A DNA stretch of 64,000 nt from Brevibacterium yomogidense. Its GTDB lineage: Bacteria; Actinomycetota; Actinomycetes; Actinomycetales; Brevibacteriaceae. The notes beneath the pieces are model-generated. The model was not told the DNA's origin, ran no database searches, and saw only the letters and a program-made list of their open reading frames with translations. The DNA lies in assembly GCF_016107685.1 (NCBI RefSeq), contig NZ_JABASY010000006.1:1-64000 (forward strand), written 5' to 3'. Positions within the stretch are counted from its first letter, which is position 1. The number at the start of each line of letters is the position of its first letter. The translations under genes and the position numbers were made by a program. Shown here in pieces: positions 28,966 through 39,494 of this stretch.

Positions 28966-29616
28966 ATGGCCGATGCGAAGCTTGATGTCGTGCGCCGCGA
29001 GGAATACGGCAAGGGTGCTGCCCGCCGGTACCGCCGCGAAGGCAAGATCCCCTCAGTCCTCTACGGACACGGGACCGAACCCATCCACCTGCTGCTGGAC
29101 GCGCACCCCACGATGCTCGCGCTGCGCACGCAGAACGCGCTGCTGAAGCTCGAGAACCCGAACACGGGCAAGAGCGAGCTGGCGCTTGCGAAGGACGTGC
29201 AGACCAACCCCGTCACCCGTGAGATCGAGCACCTGGACCTCCTCATCGTCAAGAGGGGCGAGAAGGTCGAAGTCGATGTGGCAGTCGTCCTCGAAGGCGA
29301 AGCCGCTCCCGGCACGCTCGTGTCCGTCGACAACCAGTCGCTGCTCATCGAGGCCGACGCGACGAAGCTGCCCGACACGCTCGAGGTCAGCATCGAGGGC
29401 CGCGAGGCGGGCGAGCACATCTACGCCGCAGACGTCCCGATGCCGTCCGGCTCGACACTCATCTCCGATCCGGAGCTGCTCGTCGTGAACGTGTCCGCGC
29501 AGCTGTCCGAGGAGCAGCTCGAAGCGGAACTCGAGTCCGACGCCGTCGACGAAGAGGTCGCTGCGGCGACCGGTGCGGAGCCGGAGGAGGAGACCGAGGC
29601 AGAAGAAGAGGAGTGA
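28966..29616 (+). CDS. rplY: 50S ribosomal protein L25/CTC (TL5 type)
   Basis: A 216-residue 5S-rRNA-binding ribosomal protein of the long CTC/TL5 form, with the N-terminal RRYRREGKIPSVLYGHGTEP domain and a C-terminal beta domain starting near residue 100 (PVTREIEHLDLLIVKRGEKV). The last 35 residues are extremely acidic. ATG 28966 has the strong ribosome site GGAAGGAG. It begins a new transcript ahead of pth, as in many actinobacteria. Confidence 0.95.
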   Translation: MADAKLDVVRREEYGKGAARRYRREGKIPSVLYGHGTEPIHLLLDAHPTMLALRTQNALLKLENPNTGKSELALAKDVQTNPVTREIEHLDLLIVKRGEKVEVDVAVVLEGEAAPGTLVSVDNQSLLIEADATKLPDTLEVSIEGREAGEHIYAADVPMPSGSTLISDPELLVVNVSAQLSEEQLEAELESDAVDEEVAAATGAEPEEETEAEEEE

Positions 29617-29660
29617 TCCTCGCGAGGAGCCCGCAGGGCCCCTCGCATTCGCACGCGTGC

Positions 29661-29698
29661 ACTGCGGGGCAGGACCGTTCGCGGTCCTGCCCCGCAGT
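29661..29698 (+). terminator. Strong hairpin between rplY and pth
   Basis: A perfect 17-bp GC-rich stem (29661-29677 with 29682-29698) closes a TTCG tetraloop 44 bp after the rplY stop. There is no T-run. It could end the rplY transcript or reduce read-through into pth. Confidence 0.75.
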
Positions 29699-29729
29699 CG
29701 ATCTGTGAAGGAAGGACGGACGCTCCGAC

Positions 29730-30326
29730 ATGAGCGCGGACACGTGGATCATCGTGGGTCTCGGGAACCCGGGGAGCCGGTACGAATCGACCCGCCACAA
29801 CATCGGCTACCTCGTCGTGGACGAGCTCCTGCGCCGCATGGGCGCGAAGCTGACCAAGACGAGAGCGAGCGCGCTCTCGGCCACCGGCCGACTGCCGGGA
29901 ACGGGCGGGCTGCCGGGCCCCCGCACGGTGCTGGTGCGCCCGTCCACCTACATGAACGTTCTGGGGCAGCCGGTAGGACAGCTGGCCCGCTTCCATTCCG
30001 TGTCGCCGGACCGCGTGATCGCGATCCATGACGACGTCGACCTGGACTTCGACACGGTGCGACTGAAGAAGGGCGGCGGCGAGGGCGGCCACAACGGTCT
30101 GCGCTCGATGACCAGCCACCTGGGGACGCGCGACTACCTGCGGGTGCGGGCGGGAGTCGGCAGGCCTCCTGGCCGCATGGACACAGCGGACTACGTGCTG
30201 GGTCGTTTCAGCGCACAGGAGAGGACGACGCTGCCGATCTTCGTGTCCGACCTCGCCGATGCGGTGGAGGCGCTGACCGGTGAGGGGCTCGACGCCGCAC
30301 AGCAGCAGTTCCACGCACCCCGCTGA
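29730..30326 (+). CDS. pth: Peptidyl-tRNA hydrolase
   Basis: Pth recycles tRNA from peptidyl-tRNA. The 198-residue protein begins IIVGLGNPGSRYESTRHNIGYLVVDELL with the catalytic His near residue 25, has RPSTYMNVLGQPVGQL near 72 and HDDVDLDFDTVRLKKGGGEGGHNGLRS near 97. GAAGGA precedes the ATG at 29730. It lies downstream of rplY and the strong hairpin. Confidence 0.95.
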   Translation: MSADTWIIVGLGNPGSRYESTRHNIGYLVVDELLRRMGAKLTKTRASALSATGRLPGTGGLPGPRTVLVRPSTYMNVLGQPVGQLARFHSVSPDRVIAIHDDVDLDFDTVRLKKGGGEGGHNGLRSMTSHLGTRDYLRVRAGVGRPPGRMDTADYVLGRFSAQERTTLPIFVSDLADAVEALTGEGLDAAQQQFHAPR

Positions 30327-30340
30327 CTACGGGCGCACGA

Positions 30341-30946
30341 CTACGGGCGCGGTGCGCTGCGCGGGCGCAGGACCAGTGCCGCTGCCGCCCCACCGATCGC
30401 CCCGAACAGGTGCCCCTGCCACGAGATGCCGACGTGCACGGGGAGCACCCCCACGAGCATGGATCCCCCGTAGACGGCGAAGACCGCGATGGCGATGACG
30501 GCGTACAGGACCCGGTGGCCCATCGACCCCGCGGTGAAGACGCGGATCATGAGGTACGCGAAGTAGCCGAACACCAAGCCCGACGCGCCCACGGTCACCG
30601 TGCCGGGGAGCGCGAGCAGCCACGGGCCGATGCCGCCGATCAGGGTCGCGACGGCGGTCACGCCCCAGAAGCGGCGGGCGCCCTCCGCCGCGACGAGGCA
30701 GCCGAGCACGAGGAACGGCACGGAGTTCGACACGAGATGGCCCCACGTGGAGTGGAGGAGCGGCGCGAGCACCACGCCCGGCAGGTGGGTGAGGTCCCAC
30801 GCGCGGATCCCCAGGGACTCGAAGCGACCCGGCAGGATCATGTCCGCGAACTCGATCACCCACATCGCGACGAGCAGGACGATCGGTGACAGGAACCGGG
30901 CGGCGAACGGCGCGCGCTCGGAGGTGCGTGCGGGAATGTGCGACAT
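30341..30946 (-). CDS. Rhomboid-family intramembrane serine protease
   Basis: A 201-residue membrane protein with six hydrophobic helices. The catalytic Ser is in GASG (Ser122), the catalytic His in SWQGHLFG (His179), and HLVSN at 70-74 is the conserved stabilising motif. Substrates are unknown. GATACT lies 6 bp before ATG 30946 on the minus strand, a weak leaderless promoter. It is convergent with pth. Confidence 0.9.
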   Translation of the reverse strand: MSHIPARTSERAPFAARFLSPIVLLVAMWVIEFADMILPGRFESLGIRAWDLTHLPGVVLAPLLHSTWGHLVSNSVPFLVLGCLVAAEGARRFWGVTAVATLIGGIGPWLLALPGTVTVGASGLVFGYFAYLMIRVFTAGSMGHRVLYAVIAIAVFAVYGGSMLVGVLPVHVGISWQGHLFGAIGGAAAALVLRPRSAPRP

Positions 30947-31030
30947 GCTCCGAGTATCCGCGATGAAGCTGGACGAACGTTCCGTGTGAAGCCGCGCGGT
31001 GCGGGCAGTTCCCCATCGGGCCCCTGCCCG

Positions 31031-31522
31031 TCACCGGTCTGCGCGACGACGACCGACGAGCAGACCGCAGACTCCGCCCACCGCCAGCAGGAGCGAGGTC
31101 GCGGCCACCAGCAGGGCTACGGTCGCCGGTTGGGCGTATTCCATCCCTCCCACCCACAGACCGTTCTCATCCACGCTGTCCCACTTGAGGGTCGGCGGGT
31201 CAGCGGCGCACTCTCCCCAGAACAGGAACAGGACGCTCCCCGTGAGGAGTGACATGACTCCCCACGCGCGTACAGAGGGTGCCGCGAGCGCAGCGGCGAC
31301 GCAGCCGAGGACGCACACCCACACCCAGAGGACGGCGAGGTGCGGCTCGAGGAAGACCTCGTCCTGCATGTCGCCCAGCGTCGAGTACCGGATCTGCGGA
31401 GCGCCTCCAGCCCCCTCACTCGCAAGCACCGGGATGATCGCAGCGGCGATGTAGGTCCCGAGCGCGAGGAGGTGTGCGACGCGAACAGCGGCGGGCCCGG
31501 CGGGGAACCTCTTCTCATCCAT
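31031..31522 (-). CDS. Four-helix membrane protein, function unknown
   Basis: A 163-residue protein with hydrophobic segments near residues 14-34, 65-87, 92-108 and 132-155. Between helices 3 and 4 lies a hydrophilic loop with ECAADPPTLKWDSVDENGL. No recognised family. GAGACT is 6 bp before ATG 31522. A longer open frame upstream overlaps the mfd promoter and has no start signal. Confidence 0.6.
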   Translation of the reverse strand: MDEKRFPAGPAAVRVAHLLALGTYIAAAIIPVLASEGAGGAPQIRYSTLGDMQDEVFLEPHLAVLWVWVCVLGCVAAALAAPSVRAWGVMSLLTGSVLFLFWGECAADPPTLKWDSVDENGLWVGGMEYAQPATVALLVAATSLLLAVGGVCGLLVGRRRADR

Positions 31523-31720
31523 GGGACGAGTCTCGTCCGTCAGCAGGTATCCCCTGTGTCCGAGCGGTTCCCGTCCAGGAACACGGACGTCCGGCACCGC
31601 GGAGCACTCGCCCGGCCCCACGGAGCTCGCCCGGCATGGGGGCGACGCGGGGAGCGGGAGAGACGCGGAGCGTCGGGGTGTGACGGGTCCCTCCGTCGCG
31701 GTCATGTCCGTGGGGACCTC

Positions 31721-31734
31721 TAGACTGGACGGCG
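31721..31734 (+). promoter_or_regulatory. Leaderless promoter of mfd
   Basis: TAGACT at 31721-31726 stands 7 bp before GTG 31734. This rules out the in-frame ATG at 31521 as the start of Mfd. Confidence 0.7.
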
Positions 31735-34700
31735 TGCTGACTGGATTGAGTGACGCCCTCACGCTGCCCGCATTCGAAGAGGTCCGACAGGCGGTGGCCG
31801 ATCCTGCTTCCCCGGGAGGCAGCGTGTCCCTGGTGCGAGGGCTCCTGCCCCCGCTCATCTCCCGTACTGCGAAGACCGGCACTGCGCTGGTCGTCACCGC
31901 GACGACCCGCGAAGCCGAGGACCTCTCCCGCGCCCTGGCGGATCACCTTCCGGAGGAGGCTGTCGCGGTCTTCCCGTCGTGGGAGACGCTGCCGCACGAG
32001 CGGCTGTCGCCCCGGTCCGACACCGTCGGAGAACGCCTCACCGTCCTGCGGCGACTGGCGCACCCGGACGAATCCCAGCCGCTGCGCGTCGTGATCGCCC
32101 CGGTGCGGGCCGCCCTCCAGCCACTCGTCAAGGGCTTGGGGCAGCTCGAACCGGTCGTGCTGCGCGCGGGCGATCGGATGGACCTCACCGAGCTCGCGGA
32201 GACTCTGTCCGGGCTCGCGTACTCCCGGGTCGACATGGTGTCGCGGCGTGGTGAGTTCGCGGTGCGCGGCGGGATCATCGACATCTTCCCGCCCACCGCG
32301 GATTCGGCTCTGCGCCTCGAATTCTTCGACGACGAGGTCGAGGAGATCCGACCGTTCGCCGTCGCCGACCAGCGGTCGCAGCCGGCGGACCCGGACGGGC
32401 CGGAGGCGGAGCTCTACGCGCCGCCGTGCCGTGAAGTGCTCCTCACCCCCGCCGTCCGCGCGCGTGCGGCCGCGCTCGCGGAGACGACGCCGGCTGCTGC
32501 GGACATGCTGCAGCGGATCGCCGCGGGGGTGGCGGTGGAGGGGATGGAGTCGCTCGCGCCCGTGCTCGCGGACGGGATGGAACCGCTCGTGGCGGTCGTC
32601 CCGGCGGGGACGAGGGTCCTCGTCGTGGAACCGGAGAAGGTGGCCCGCCGGGCGGAGGACCTGGTCCGCACCTCGGACGAATTCCTCGCCGCGGCGTGGG
32701 AATCCGCGTCCGACGGCGCGCAGGCACCGGTCGATCTGTCCGCAGCGAACTTCCGCACGATCGCGCAGACACGGGAGGCCGCCGGCATCCTGGGCCTGCC
32801 GTGGTGGGAGGTGGGCGGCTTCGCGGTCGACGAGGAGCTCATCGCGCCGGGCACCGAGTCCTACACCGTTCCGGCACGTGAACCGCGCGGATACCAGGGT
32901 GATGTCGAAGCGATCCTGGCCGACGTCCGCAGCCTCGTCCGCGACGACTGGTCCGTCGTGGTCCTCACGGAGGGTGGCGGCCCCGGCAAGCGGCTCGTGG
33001 AGGTGTTCGCCGAAGCCGAGGTCCCTGCTGCACTCGTCGACGACCCCGACTTCACGGCTGCGGGCCGGGTCGAGGTCGCGACCGGCGCGGGCTATGGCGG
33101 TTTCGTCGTCGACGACCTCCGCCTGGCGGTGCTCACGGAGGCGGACGTCCTGGGGCGCGCGGCGGCGGCGTCGACACGGGACATGCGCAAGCTGCCAGCG
33201 CGCCGCAAGCGCAATCAGGTCGACCCGCTCAACCTCTCCCCGGGCGACCACGTGGTCCACGAGCAGCACGGGGTGGGCCGCTTCGTCGAGATGGTCCAGC
33301 GCACAGCAGGCAAGGGCAAGGACGCGCACACCCGCGAATACCTCGTCATCGAGTACGCGCCGTCGAAGCGGGGGCACCCCGGTGACCGGCTGTACGTCCC
33401 CTCGGACTCCCTCGACCAGGTCACCCGCTACGTCGGCGGAGAGAGCCCGTCACTCAACAAGATGGGCGGATCCGACTGGTCGAAGACGAAGTCGCGGGCG
33501 CGCAAGGCGATCAAGGAGATCGCGGGGGAGCTCATCCGCCTCTACTCAGCACGGCAGGCCACGAAGGGCCACGAGTTCGGTCCGGACACACCGTGGCAGC
33601 GGGAGCTCGAGGACGCCTTCCACTACGTCGAGACCCCCGACCAGCTCACGACGATCGACGAGGTCAAGGCCGACATGATGAAGAGCGTCCCCATGGATCG
33701 TCTCATCTGCGGCGATGTGGGCTACGGGAAGACCGAAGTCGCCGTCCGTGCCGCGTTCAAGGCGATCCAGGAGGGGAAGCAGGTCGCGGTGCTCGTCCCG
33801 ACGACCCTGCTCGTACAGCAGCACTTCGAGACCTTCTCAGAACGCTACGCCGGCTTCCCCGTGACCGTGGCGGCCCTGTCGCGCTTCCAGTCGAAGAAGG
33901 AATCCGACCGTGTCATCACAGGGCTGAAGGACGGCACGATCGACCTGGTCATCGGCACGCACCGGCTGCTGTCCGGTGAGGTCTCGTTCAAGGACATGGG
34001 ACTCGTGATCGTCGACGAGGAGCAGCGGTTCGGCGTCGAGCACAAGGAGACGCTCAAGGCGATGCGCGCTGATGTCGACGTCCTCGCGATGTCCGCGACC
34101 CCCATCCCGCGCACTTTGGAGATGGCGGTCACCGGCATCCGGGAGATGTCGACGCTCGCGACCCCTCCGGAAGAGCGCCACCCCGTCCTCACGTACGTGG
34201 GGAGATACGAGGACCGGCAGGTCGCAGCCGCGATCCGCCGCGAGCTCATGCGCGAAGGTCAGGCCTTCTACATCCACAACCGGGTCCAGGACATCGATCG
34301 GGTGGCGGGACACCTGGCGGAACTCGTCCCGGAAGCTCGCATCGCGATCGCCCACGGGAAGATGGGGGAGAAGCAGCTCGAGCAGGTCATCATCGACTTC
34401 TGGGAGCGGAAGTTCGATGTGCTGGTGTGCACCACGATCGTGGAGACGGGCATCGACATCGCGAACGCGAACACCCTCATCATCGACAATGCGGACCGCT
34501 TCGGACTGTCGCAGCTCCACCAGCTGCGCGGGCGGGTGGGCCGTGGCCGCGAACGCGCGTACTCCTACTTCCTGTACCCGCCGGACGGGACGCTCACGGA
34601 GACGGCGCACGACCGCCTCAAGACCCTCGCCGAGCATTCGGAGCTGGGTGCCGGCATGCAGGTGGCGATGAAGGACCTCGAGATCCGTGGAGCAGGGAAC

Positions 34701-35291
34701 CTGCTGGGCGGGCAGCAGTCGGGTCACATCGAAGGGGTGGGATTCGACCTCTACGTCCGGCTGGTGGGGGAGGCCGTCGCGAACTTCCGCGGCGAGGCAC
34801 AGGAGGAAGAGCGGGAGATGCGCATCGAGCTCCCCGTCGATGCGCACATCCCCACGGACTACGTCGGCCACGAACGGCTGCGACTCGAGGCGTACCGGAA
34901 GCTCGCTGCCGCGACCGGCGAAGAGGCGATCCGCGAAGTGCTCGAGGAGCTCACCGACCGCTACGGCGCACCACCGGACGCGGTGGGAGTGCTCGCGGAC
35001 GTCGCCCGGCTGCGCATCCGGGCCCGCGCGTCCGGTGTCTCCGACATCGTGAGCCAGGGCAACTTCATCCGGTTCGGACCGATCGAGGACCTGCCCGACT
35101 CACAGATCGCCCGCCTCAAGCGCATGCATCCCAAGGCGCTCATCAAGCCGGCGGTCCGCTCGATCCTCGTCCCGAAGCCCACGGGCGGCAGCGGCTTCGA
35201 CCAGCGGGAGGTCGTCGACTCGGAGATCCTCACGTGGGCCCACCAGTTCCTCGAGGCGATCCTGCCGATCGAGGAGGAGGCGTCCGCGTGA
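31734..35291 (+). CDS. mfd: Transcription-repair coupling factor
   Basis: Mfd removes RNA polymerase stalled at lesions and recruits UvrAB. From GTG 31734 it has 1185 residues, the usual length. The UvrB-homology part (about 1-350) contains FPSWETLPHERLSP and GEFAVRGGIIDIFPP; the RNA-polymerase-interacting domain begins LSPGDHVVHEQHGVGRFV near residue 500; the RecG-like motor has GDVGYGKTEVA near 662, DEEQRFG near 761 and TTIVETGIDIANANT near 900; the C-terminal domain ends near 1180. MazG follows with a GTGA overlap. Confidence 0.96.
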   Translation: MLTGLSDALTLPAFEEVRQAVADPASPGGSVSLVRGLLPPLISRTAKTGTALVVTATTREAEDLSRALADHLPEEAVAVFPSWETLPHERLSPRSDTVGERLTVLRRLAHPDESQPLRVVIAPVRAALQPLVKGLGQLEPVVLRAGDRMDLTELAETLSGLAYSRVDMVSRRGEFAVRGGIIDIFPPTADSALRLEFFDDEVEEIRPFAVADQRSQPADPDGPEAELYAPPCREVLLTPAVRARAAALAETTPAAADMLQRIAAGVAVEGMESLAPVLADGMEPLVAVVPAGTRVLVVEPEKVARRAEDLVRTSDEFLAAAWESASDGAQAPVDLSAANFRTIAQTREAAGILGLPWWEVGGFAVDEELIAPGTESYTVPAREPRGYQGDVEAILADVRSLVRDDWSVVVLTEGGGPGKRLVEVFAEAEVPAALVDDPDFTAAGRVEVATGAGYGGFVVDDLRLAVLTEADVLGRAAAASTRDMRKLPARRKRNQVDPLNLSPGDHVVHEQHGVGRFVEMVQRTAGKGKDAHTREYLVIEYAPSKRGHPGDRLYVPSDSLDQVTRYVGGESPSLNKMGGSDWSKTKSRARKAIKEIAGELIRLYSARQATKGHEFGPDTPWQRELEDAFHYVETPDQLTTIDEVKADMMKSVPMDRLICGDVGYGKTEVAVRAAFKAIQEGKQVAVLVPTTLLVQQHFETFSERYAGFPVTVAALSRFQSKKESDRVITGLKDGTIDLVIGTHRLLSGEVSFKDMGLVIVDEEQRFGVEHKETLKAMRADVDVLAMSATPIPRTLEMAVTGIREMSTLATPPEERHPVLTYVGRYEDRQVAAAIRRELMREGQAFYIHNRVQDIDRVAGHLAELVPEARIAIAHGKMGEKQLEQVIIDFWERKFDVLVCTTIVETGIDIANANTLIIDNADRFGLSQLHQLRGRVGRGRERAYSYFLYPPDGTLTETAHDRLKTLAEHSELGAGMQVAMKDLEIRGAGNLLGGQQSGHIEGVGFDLYVRLVGEAVANFRGEAQEEEREMRIELPVDAHIPTDYVGHERLRLEAYRKLAAATGEEAIREVLEELTDRYGAPPDAVGVLADVARLRIRARASGVSDIVSQGNFIRFGPIEDLPDSQIARLKRMHPKALIKPAVRSILVPKPTGGSGFDQREVVDSEILTWAHQFLEAILPIEEEASA

Positions 35292-35884
35292 CCGGTGGCG
35301 GCACGGTTCCGTCGAGACCCGCGGACATCGACCCGCGCGACCTGCAGGAACCCTGGGCGCGGCCGGAAACCGCGGACCTCACACCCGCGTCGATGATGGC
35401 GTTCATCCGTGCACGCTGCCCCTGGGCGGAGGCCCATACTCACCGGTCCCTGGCCCCGTACCTCCTCGAGGAGACGGTGGAGCTCATGGCCGCCCTCGTC
35501 GAGGACGAGGCTGCGAGGGATGAGGACCCGGGTACGGTCGACGCCGTGGAGGCGGAGCTGGCGGATGTCCTCTATCAGGTGCTGTTCCACGCGGCACTCA
35601 TCGACGACCGCAGGGGACGGGCCCCCGGCGCCACGTGGGATTCTCTGCAGGAGCGCATCGTCGGGAAATACGTGCGCCGTCACCCGCACGTGTTCGACTC
35701 AGCGCACCCCGTCCCGCTGGACGACGTGCAGCGTCGCTATCAGCAGGTGAAGGCGGAGGAGAAGGAGCAGCGCGATGCCGTGTCCGAACCGTCGGCGGCC
35801 TCGCACCGGCTCGCGGCCGACCGTGCTCTGAGCATCCTGTCGGAGATCCGGGGGACAATGGACGACAGGAACAGACAAGACTGA
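35288..35884 (+). CDS. mazG: MazG family nucleoside triphosphate pyrophosphohydrolase
   Basis: A 198-residue all-alpha NTP pyrophosphohydrolase. It has RCPWAEAHTHRSLAPYLLEE near residue 43, EETVELMAAL with the metal-binding Glu pair, and ELADVLYQVLFHAAL near 92. There is one MazG domain rather than the two of E. coli MazG. GTG 35288 overlaps the mfd stop, so Mfd and MazG, both genome-maintenance proteins, are co-translated. Confidence 0.9.
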   Translation: MTGGGTVPSRPADIDPRDLQEPWARPETADLTPASMMAFIRARCPWAEAHTHRSLAPYLLEETVELMAALVEDEAARDEDPGTVDAVEAELADVLYQVLFHAALIDDRRGRAPGATWDSLQERIVGKYVRRHPHVFDSAHPVPLDDVQRRYQQVKAEEKEQRDAVSEPSAASHRLAADRALSILSEIRGTMDDRNRQD

Positions 35885-35942
35885 CCGGTACCGGCGGCAC
35901 GCCTGCGGACGACCGGTCGCTGAACGGAGATGAGGAGCACGC

Positions 35943-36719
35943 ATGACGATCGCCTTCCACCGCGCACCGAGGATCGAGGTCCCCGGCACCTTCAACTTCC
36001 GTGATCTGGGCGGACACTCCACGCGTGACGGCGCCACCGTCGCCACCGGTCGGCTCTACCGTGCCGATGGTCTGGGCAGGCTGGGGGACGACGGCATCGC
36101 CATGCTCAAGGAGATGCGCATCGTGTCGGTCGTCGACCTGCGGGAGGAGAAGGAGGTGGCGAACATCCCCGACACCGTCGACGGGCTCGGGGCGCGCTAC
36201 TCGCATATGCCGCTGCTGGGCAACCGCTACTTCCCCTTGGACGCGAACATCCCGGACCGCATCGTCCTCGACCCTCCTTCTCTGCCCGGACTCTATGCGG
36301 CGATGATCGAGACCGCGGGCCCCCGCTTCGTCGATGTCATCAGCCACCTGTCGGAGGTCGAGGAGGACGCGGCGGTCTTCCACTGCTCCGCCGGCAAGGA
36401 CCGCACCGGCCTCATCGCGGCGTTCGTCCTCTCGCTGCTGGGTGTCGAACGCGACGCGGTCATCCAGGACTATGCGCTCACGGAGGAGTACCTGGGTGAG
36501 GAGTTCCGCGCCGCGCTGCGGTCGCACTTCTCGTCCGCCGGCATCTCGACCGTGTCCACGATGGCGACGGACGCGAAGCCGGAATGGCTCGCCGACGTCC
36601 TGGACAGGCTCGACCGCGACCACGGCGGCGTCGAGGGCTACCTCGTCGACCACGGCCTGCGGGACGGAGTCGCCGATCGCCTGCGGTCCTCACTCACGGC
36701 GCCGGCTGCACGTTCGTGA
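35943..36719 (+). CDS. Tyrosine/serine protein phosphatase (Y_phosphatase3, MptpB-like)
   Basis: A 258-residue phosphatase with N-terminal NFRDLGGHSTRDG near residue 18 and the P-loop HCSAGKDRTG with Cys148 and Arg154. The Lys-Asp within the loop (AGKDRTG) is typical of the MptpB group that acts on phosphotyrosine, phosphoserine or phosphoinositides. No secretion signal is visible. GAGGAG at 35931-35937 precedes ATG 35943. The 3-prime end overlaps the convergent DUF2306 gene by 26 bp. Confidence 0.9.
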   Translation: MTIAFHRAPRIEVPGTFNFRDLGGHSTRDGATVATGRLYRADGLGRLGDDGIAMLKEMRIVSVVDLREEKEVANIPDTVDGLGARYSHMPLLGNRYFPLDANIPDRIVLDPPSLPGLYAAMIETAGPRFVDVISHLSEVEEDAAVFHCSAGKDRTGLIAAFVLSLLGVERDAVIQDYALTEEYLGEEFRAALRSHFSSAGISTVSTMATDAKPEWLADVLDRLDRDHGGVEGYLVDHGLRDGVADRLRSSLTAPAARS

Positions 36720-37209
36720 GGGCACCCGCACGTTCCTGAGGCCGCGCGCGTTGACGGGCGGCCCGGCGGAGTGCGAACACCCACCCCACCACGGCGAGGC
36801 AGAGGCTGCCCGCGTAGGCGAGGACGCCAAGTGGGTGGGTCGTGGCCGTCTGCCAGATGAGCCGCTCGGGGAGGAGCGCTGCGAACCCGAACGCGATGAG
36901 CAGCCCTATGTAGCTGCCGATCATGTTCCCTGCGTGCCCTGTGGTGTCACCCTTCCTGATGCGGAGGAGCCCGAGTGTGACGGTGCAGATCGTGAAGACC
37001 GCGAGGGCGTGGAACAGCGTGATGCCGTTCTCCACGATGAAGAGTCCTGACACGGACGTCGCGTACATGAGGACGATCCAGCTGCGCCCCACATTCCGGT
37101 GGAGCCGGTCGCGACGGCGTCTCACCATGTTCACGGGTCCCAGCGTGATCGCGAGGAAAGCGGTCGTGGCGTGGATCGGGATGACGATGGATGCGAGGAG
37201 CGTGTCCAT
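36694..37209 (-). CDS. DUF2306 membrane protein
   Basis: A 171-residue protein with four or five transmembrane helices and the DUF2306 layout: HATTAFLAITLGPVNMVRRRRDRLHRNVGRSWI at the N-terminus, then HALAVFTICTV and IRKGDTTGHAGNMIGSYIGLLIA. The conserved His residues suggest a possible heme or metal link, unproven. It is divergent from the merR gene and its promoter contains a palindrome, so the MerR protein may control it. Confidence 0.8.
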   Translation of the reverse strand: MDTLLASIVIPIHATTAFLAITLGPVNMVRRRRDRLHRNVGRSWIVLMYATSVSGLFIVENGITLFHALAVFTICTVTLGLLRIRKGDTTGHAGNMIGSYIGLLIAFGFAALLPERLIWQTATTHPLGVLAYAGSLCLAVVGWVFALRRAARQRARPQERAGALTNVQPAP

Positions 37210-37244
37210 GGCTATAAGATAGTTGCACTATTCAAGTGCGACAA
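37209..37244 (-). promoter_or_regulatory. Leaderless promoter of DUF2306 gene with internal operator
   Basis: On the minus strand TTGTCG (37244-37239), a 17-bp spacer and TATCTT (37221-37216) stand 6 bp before ATG 37209. The spacer holds a perfect inverted repeat GCACT-N5-AGTGC (37225-37239). MerR-family regulators bind palindromes in exactly this position. Confidence 0.65.
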
Positions 37245-37321
37245 CGTGGAGAGCACACGGTGCATCCGCTATCCGACCCACATGGCACGCGCACCGGAAA
37301 GCGGACCCGGGGAGGCACGCG

Positions 37322-37978
37322 ATGAAACTGGGCGAACTGGCGCGCAGCCTGGACACCACGACCGCGAGCGTCAAGTTCTACATCCGGGAAGGCCTGCTGC
37401 CGCCGGGCCGCAAAGTGAATCAGACGACCGCGATCTACGACGAGAGTCATCATCGCCGGCTGGCGCTCATCCTGGGACTGCGCGGCGCCATCGGGACATC
37501 TCTGGCACGGATCGCGGACCTCGTCGCGATCATCGACGACCCGGAGGCGGGGCAGCTCGACGTTCTCGAGGCCGCCCAGACGATCGGCGTCGAAGGCCGC
37601 GGTGAGGAGGGCTCACGATCCGTGCCCGGCGCGAGGACCGGCAGCGGCGACGCGGACGCGGGGGCTGCGGACGCCTCGGCAGCGGTGGCGCGGATCATCG
37701 ACGAGCAGGACTGGCCGGACGTGCCGAGCCGGGCGCGCGCAGCGGTCGAGCGGCGACTCGCCCGCGTACGGACGCACGGGGTCGACCTGGACCCGCAGAC
37801 GCTGTCCCGCATCGCCGCGGCCGTGGCATCGATCGGAGTCATGGGCCTCGATGTGAGCGGCACGCGCGACGAGGCTGCACTCGGGGTCGCCGTGGGGACG
37901 TACGAAGTGTCACAGCTCGTGGTCGACATGCTGAGCCTGGCGCAGACCTCGCACAGTGTCAGTGCACTGGAGCCGTGA
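37322..37978 (+). CDS. MerR-family transcriptional regulator
   Basis: A 218-residue regulator. The N-terminal winged helix reads KLGELARSLDTTTASVKFYIREGLLPPGRKVNQTTAIYD, a typical MerR HTH through residue 40, followed by a helical dimerisation segment. Residues 85-115 are Gly/Ala/Glu-rich, and the C-terminal 100 residues carry an effector domain that I do not recognise. No metal-binding Cys are present. GGAGG at 37310-37314 is 7 bp from ATG 37322. It is divergent from DUF2306. Confidence 0.88.
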   Translation: MKLGELARSLDTTTASVKFYIREGLLPPGRKVNQTTAIYDESHHRRLALILGLRGAIGTSLARIADLVAIIDDPEAGQLDVLEAAQTIGVEGRGEEGSRSVPGARTGSGDADAGAADASAAVARIIDEQDWPDVPSRARAAVERRLARVRTHGVDLDPQTLSRIAAAVASIGVMGLDVSGTRDEAALGVAVGTYEVSQLVVDMLSLAQTSHSVSALEP

Positions 37979-38034
37979 CGCGGCTTTCGGGCTGTTCGGC
38001 ACACGACGGCTCTTCGCCCCGGCATCGAGTGCAT

Positions 38035-38040
38035 TAGGCT
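38035..38040 (+). promoter_or_regulatory. Probable -10 box of eno
   Basis: TAGGCT at 38035-38040 would start transcription near 38047, leaving a ~45-nt leader with AAGGAGAG at 38080-38087 before GTG 38091. No good -35 is seen. Confidence 0.45.
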
Positions 38041-38042
38041 GA

Positions 38043-39371
<1,329 letters not shown>

Positions 39372-39431
39372 CATCCGGTCGGTTCCGGCGCTGACACGCC
39401 GGAGCGGACTGCAATCCCCGCAGCGGGGACA

Positions 39432-39463
39432 GGGGCGCGGCACACTTGAGGTGGCCGCGCCCC
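39432..39463 (+). terminator. Terminator of eno
   Basis: GGGGCGCGGC (39432-39441) pairs with GCCGCGCCCC (39454-39463), with CAC/GTG pairing inside the loop. A smaller hairpin (39384-39390 with 39397-39403) lies closer to the stop. Confidence 0.75.
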
Positions 39464-39494
39464 TTCCCTGTCCGCGCGGTTCGAGGTGAACACG

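Noticed and set aside
31521..31733. Longer N-terminus of Mfd from ATG 31521
   Set aside because: It would include the mfd promoter and cross into the divergent membrane-protein gene. GTG 31734 gives the normal Mfd N-terminus.
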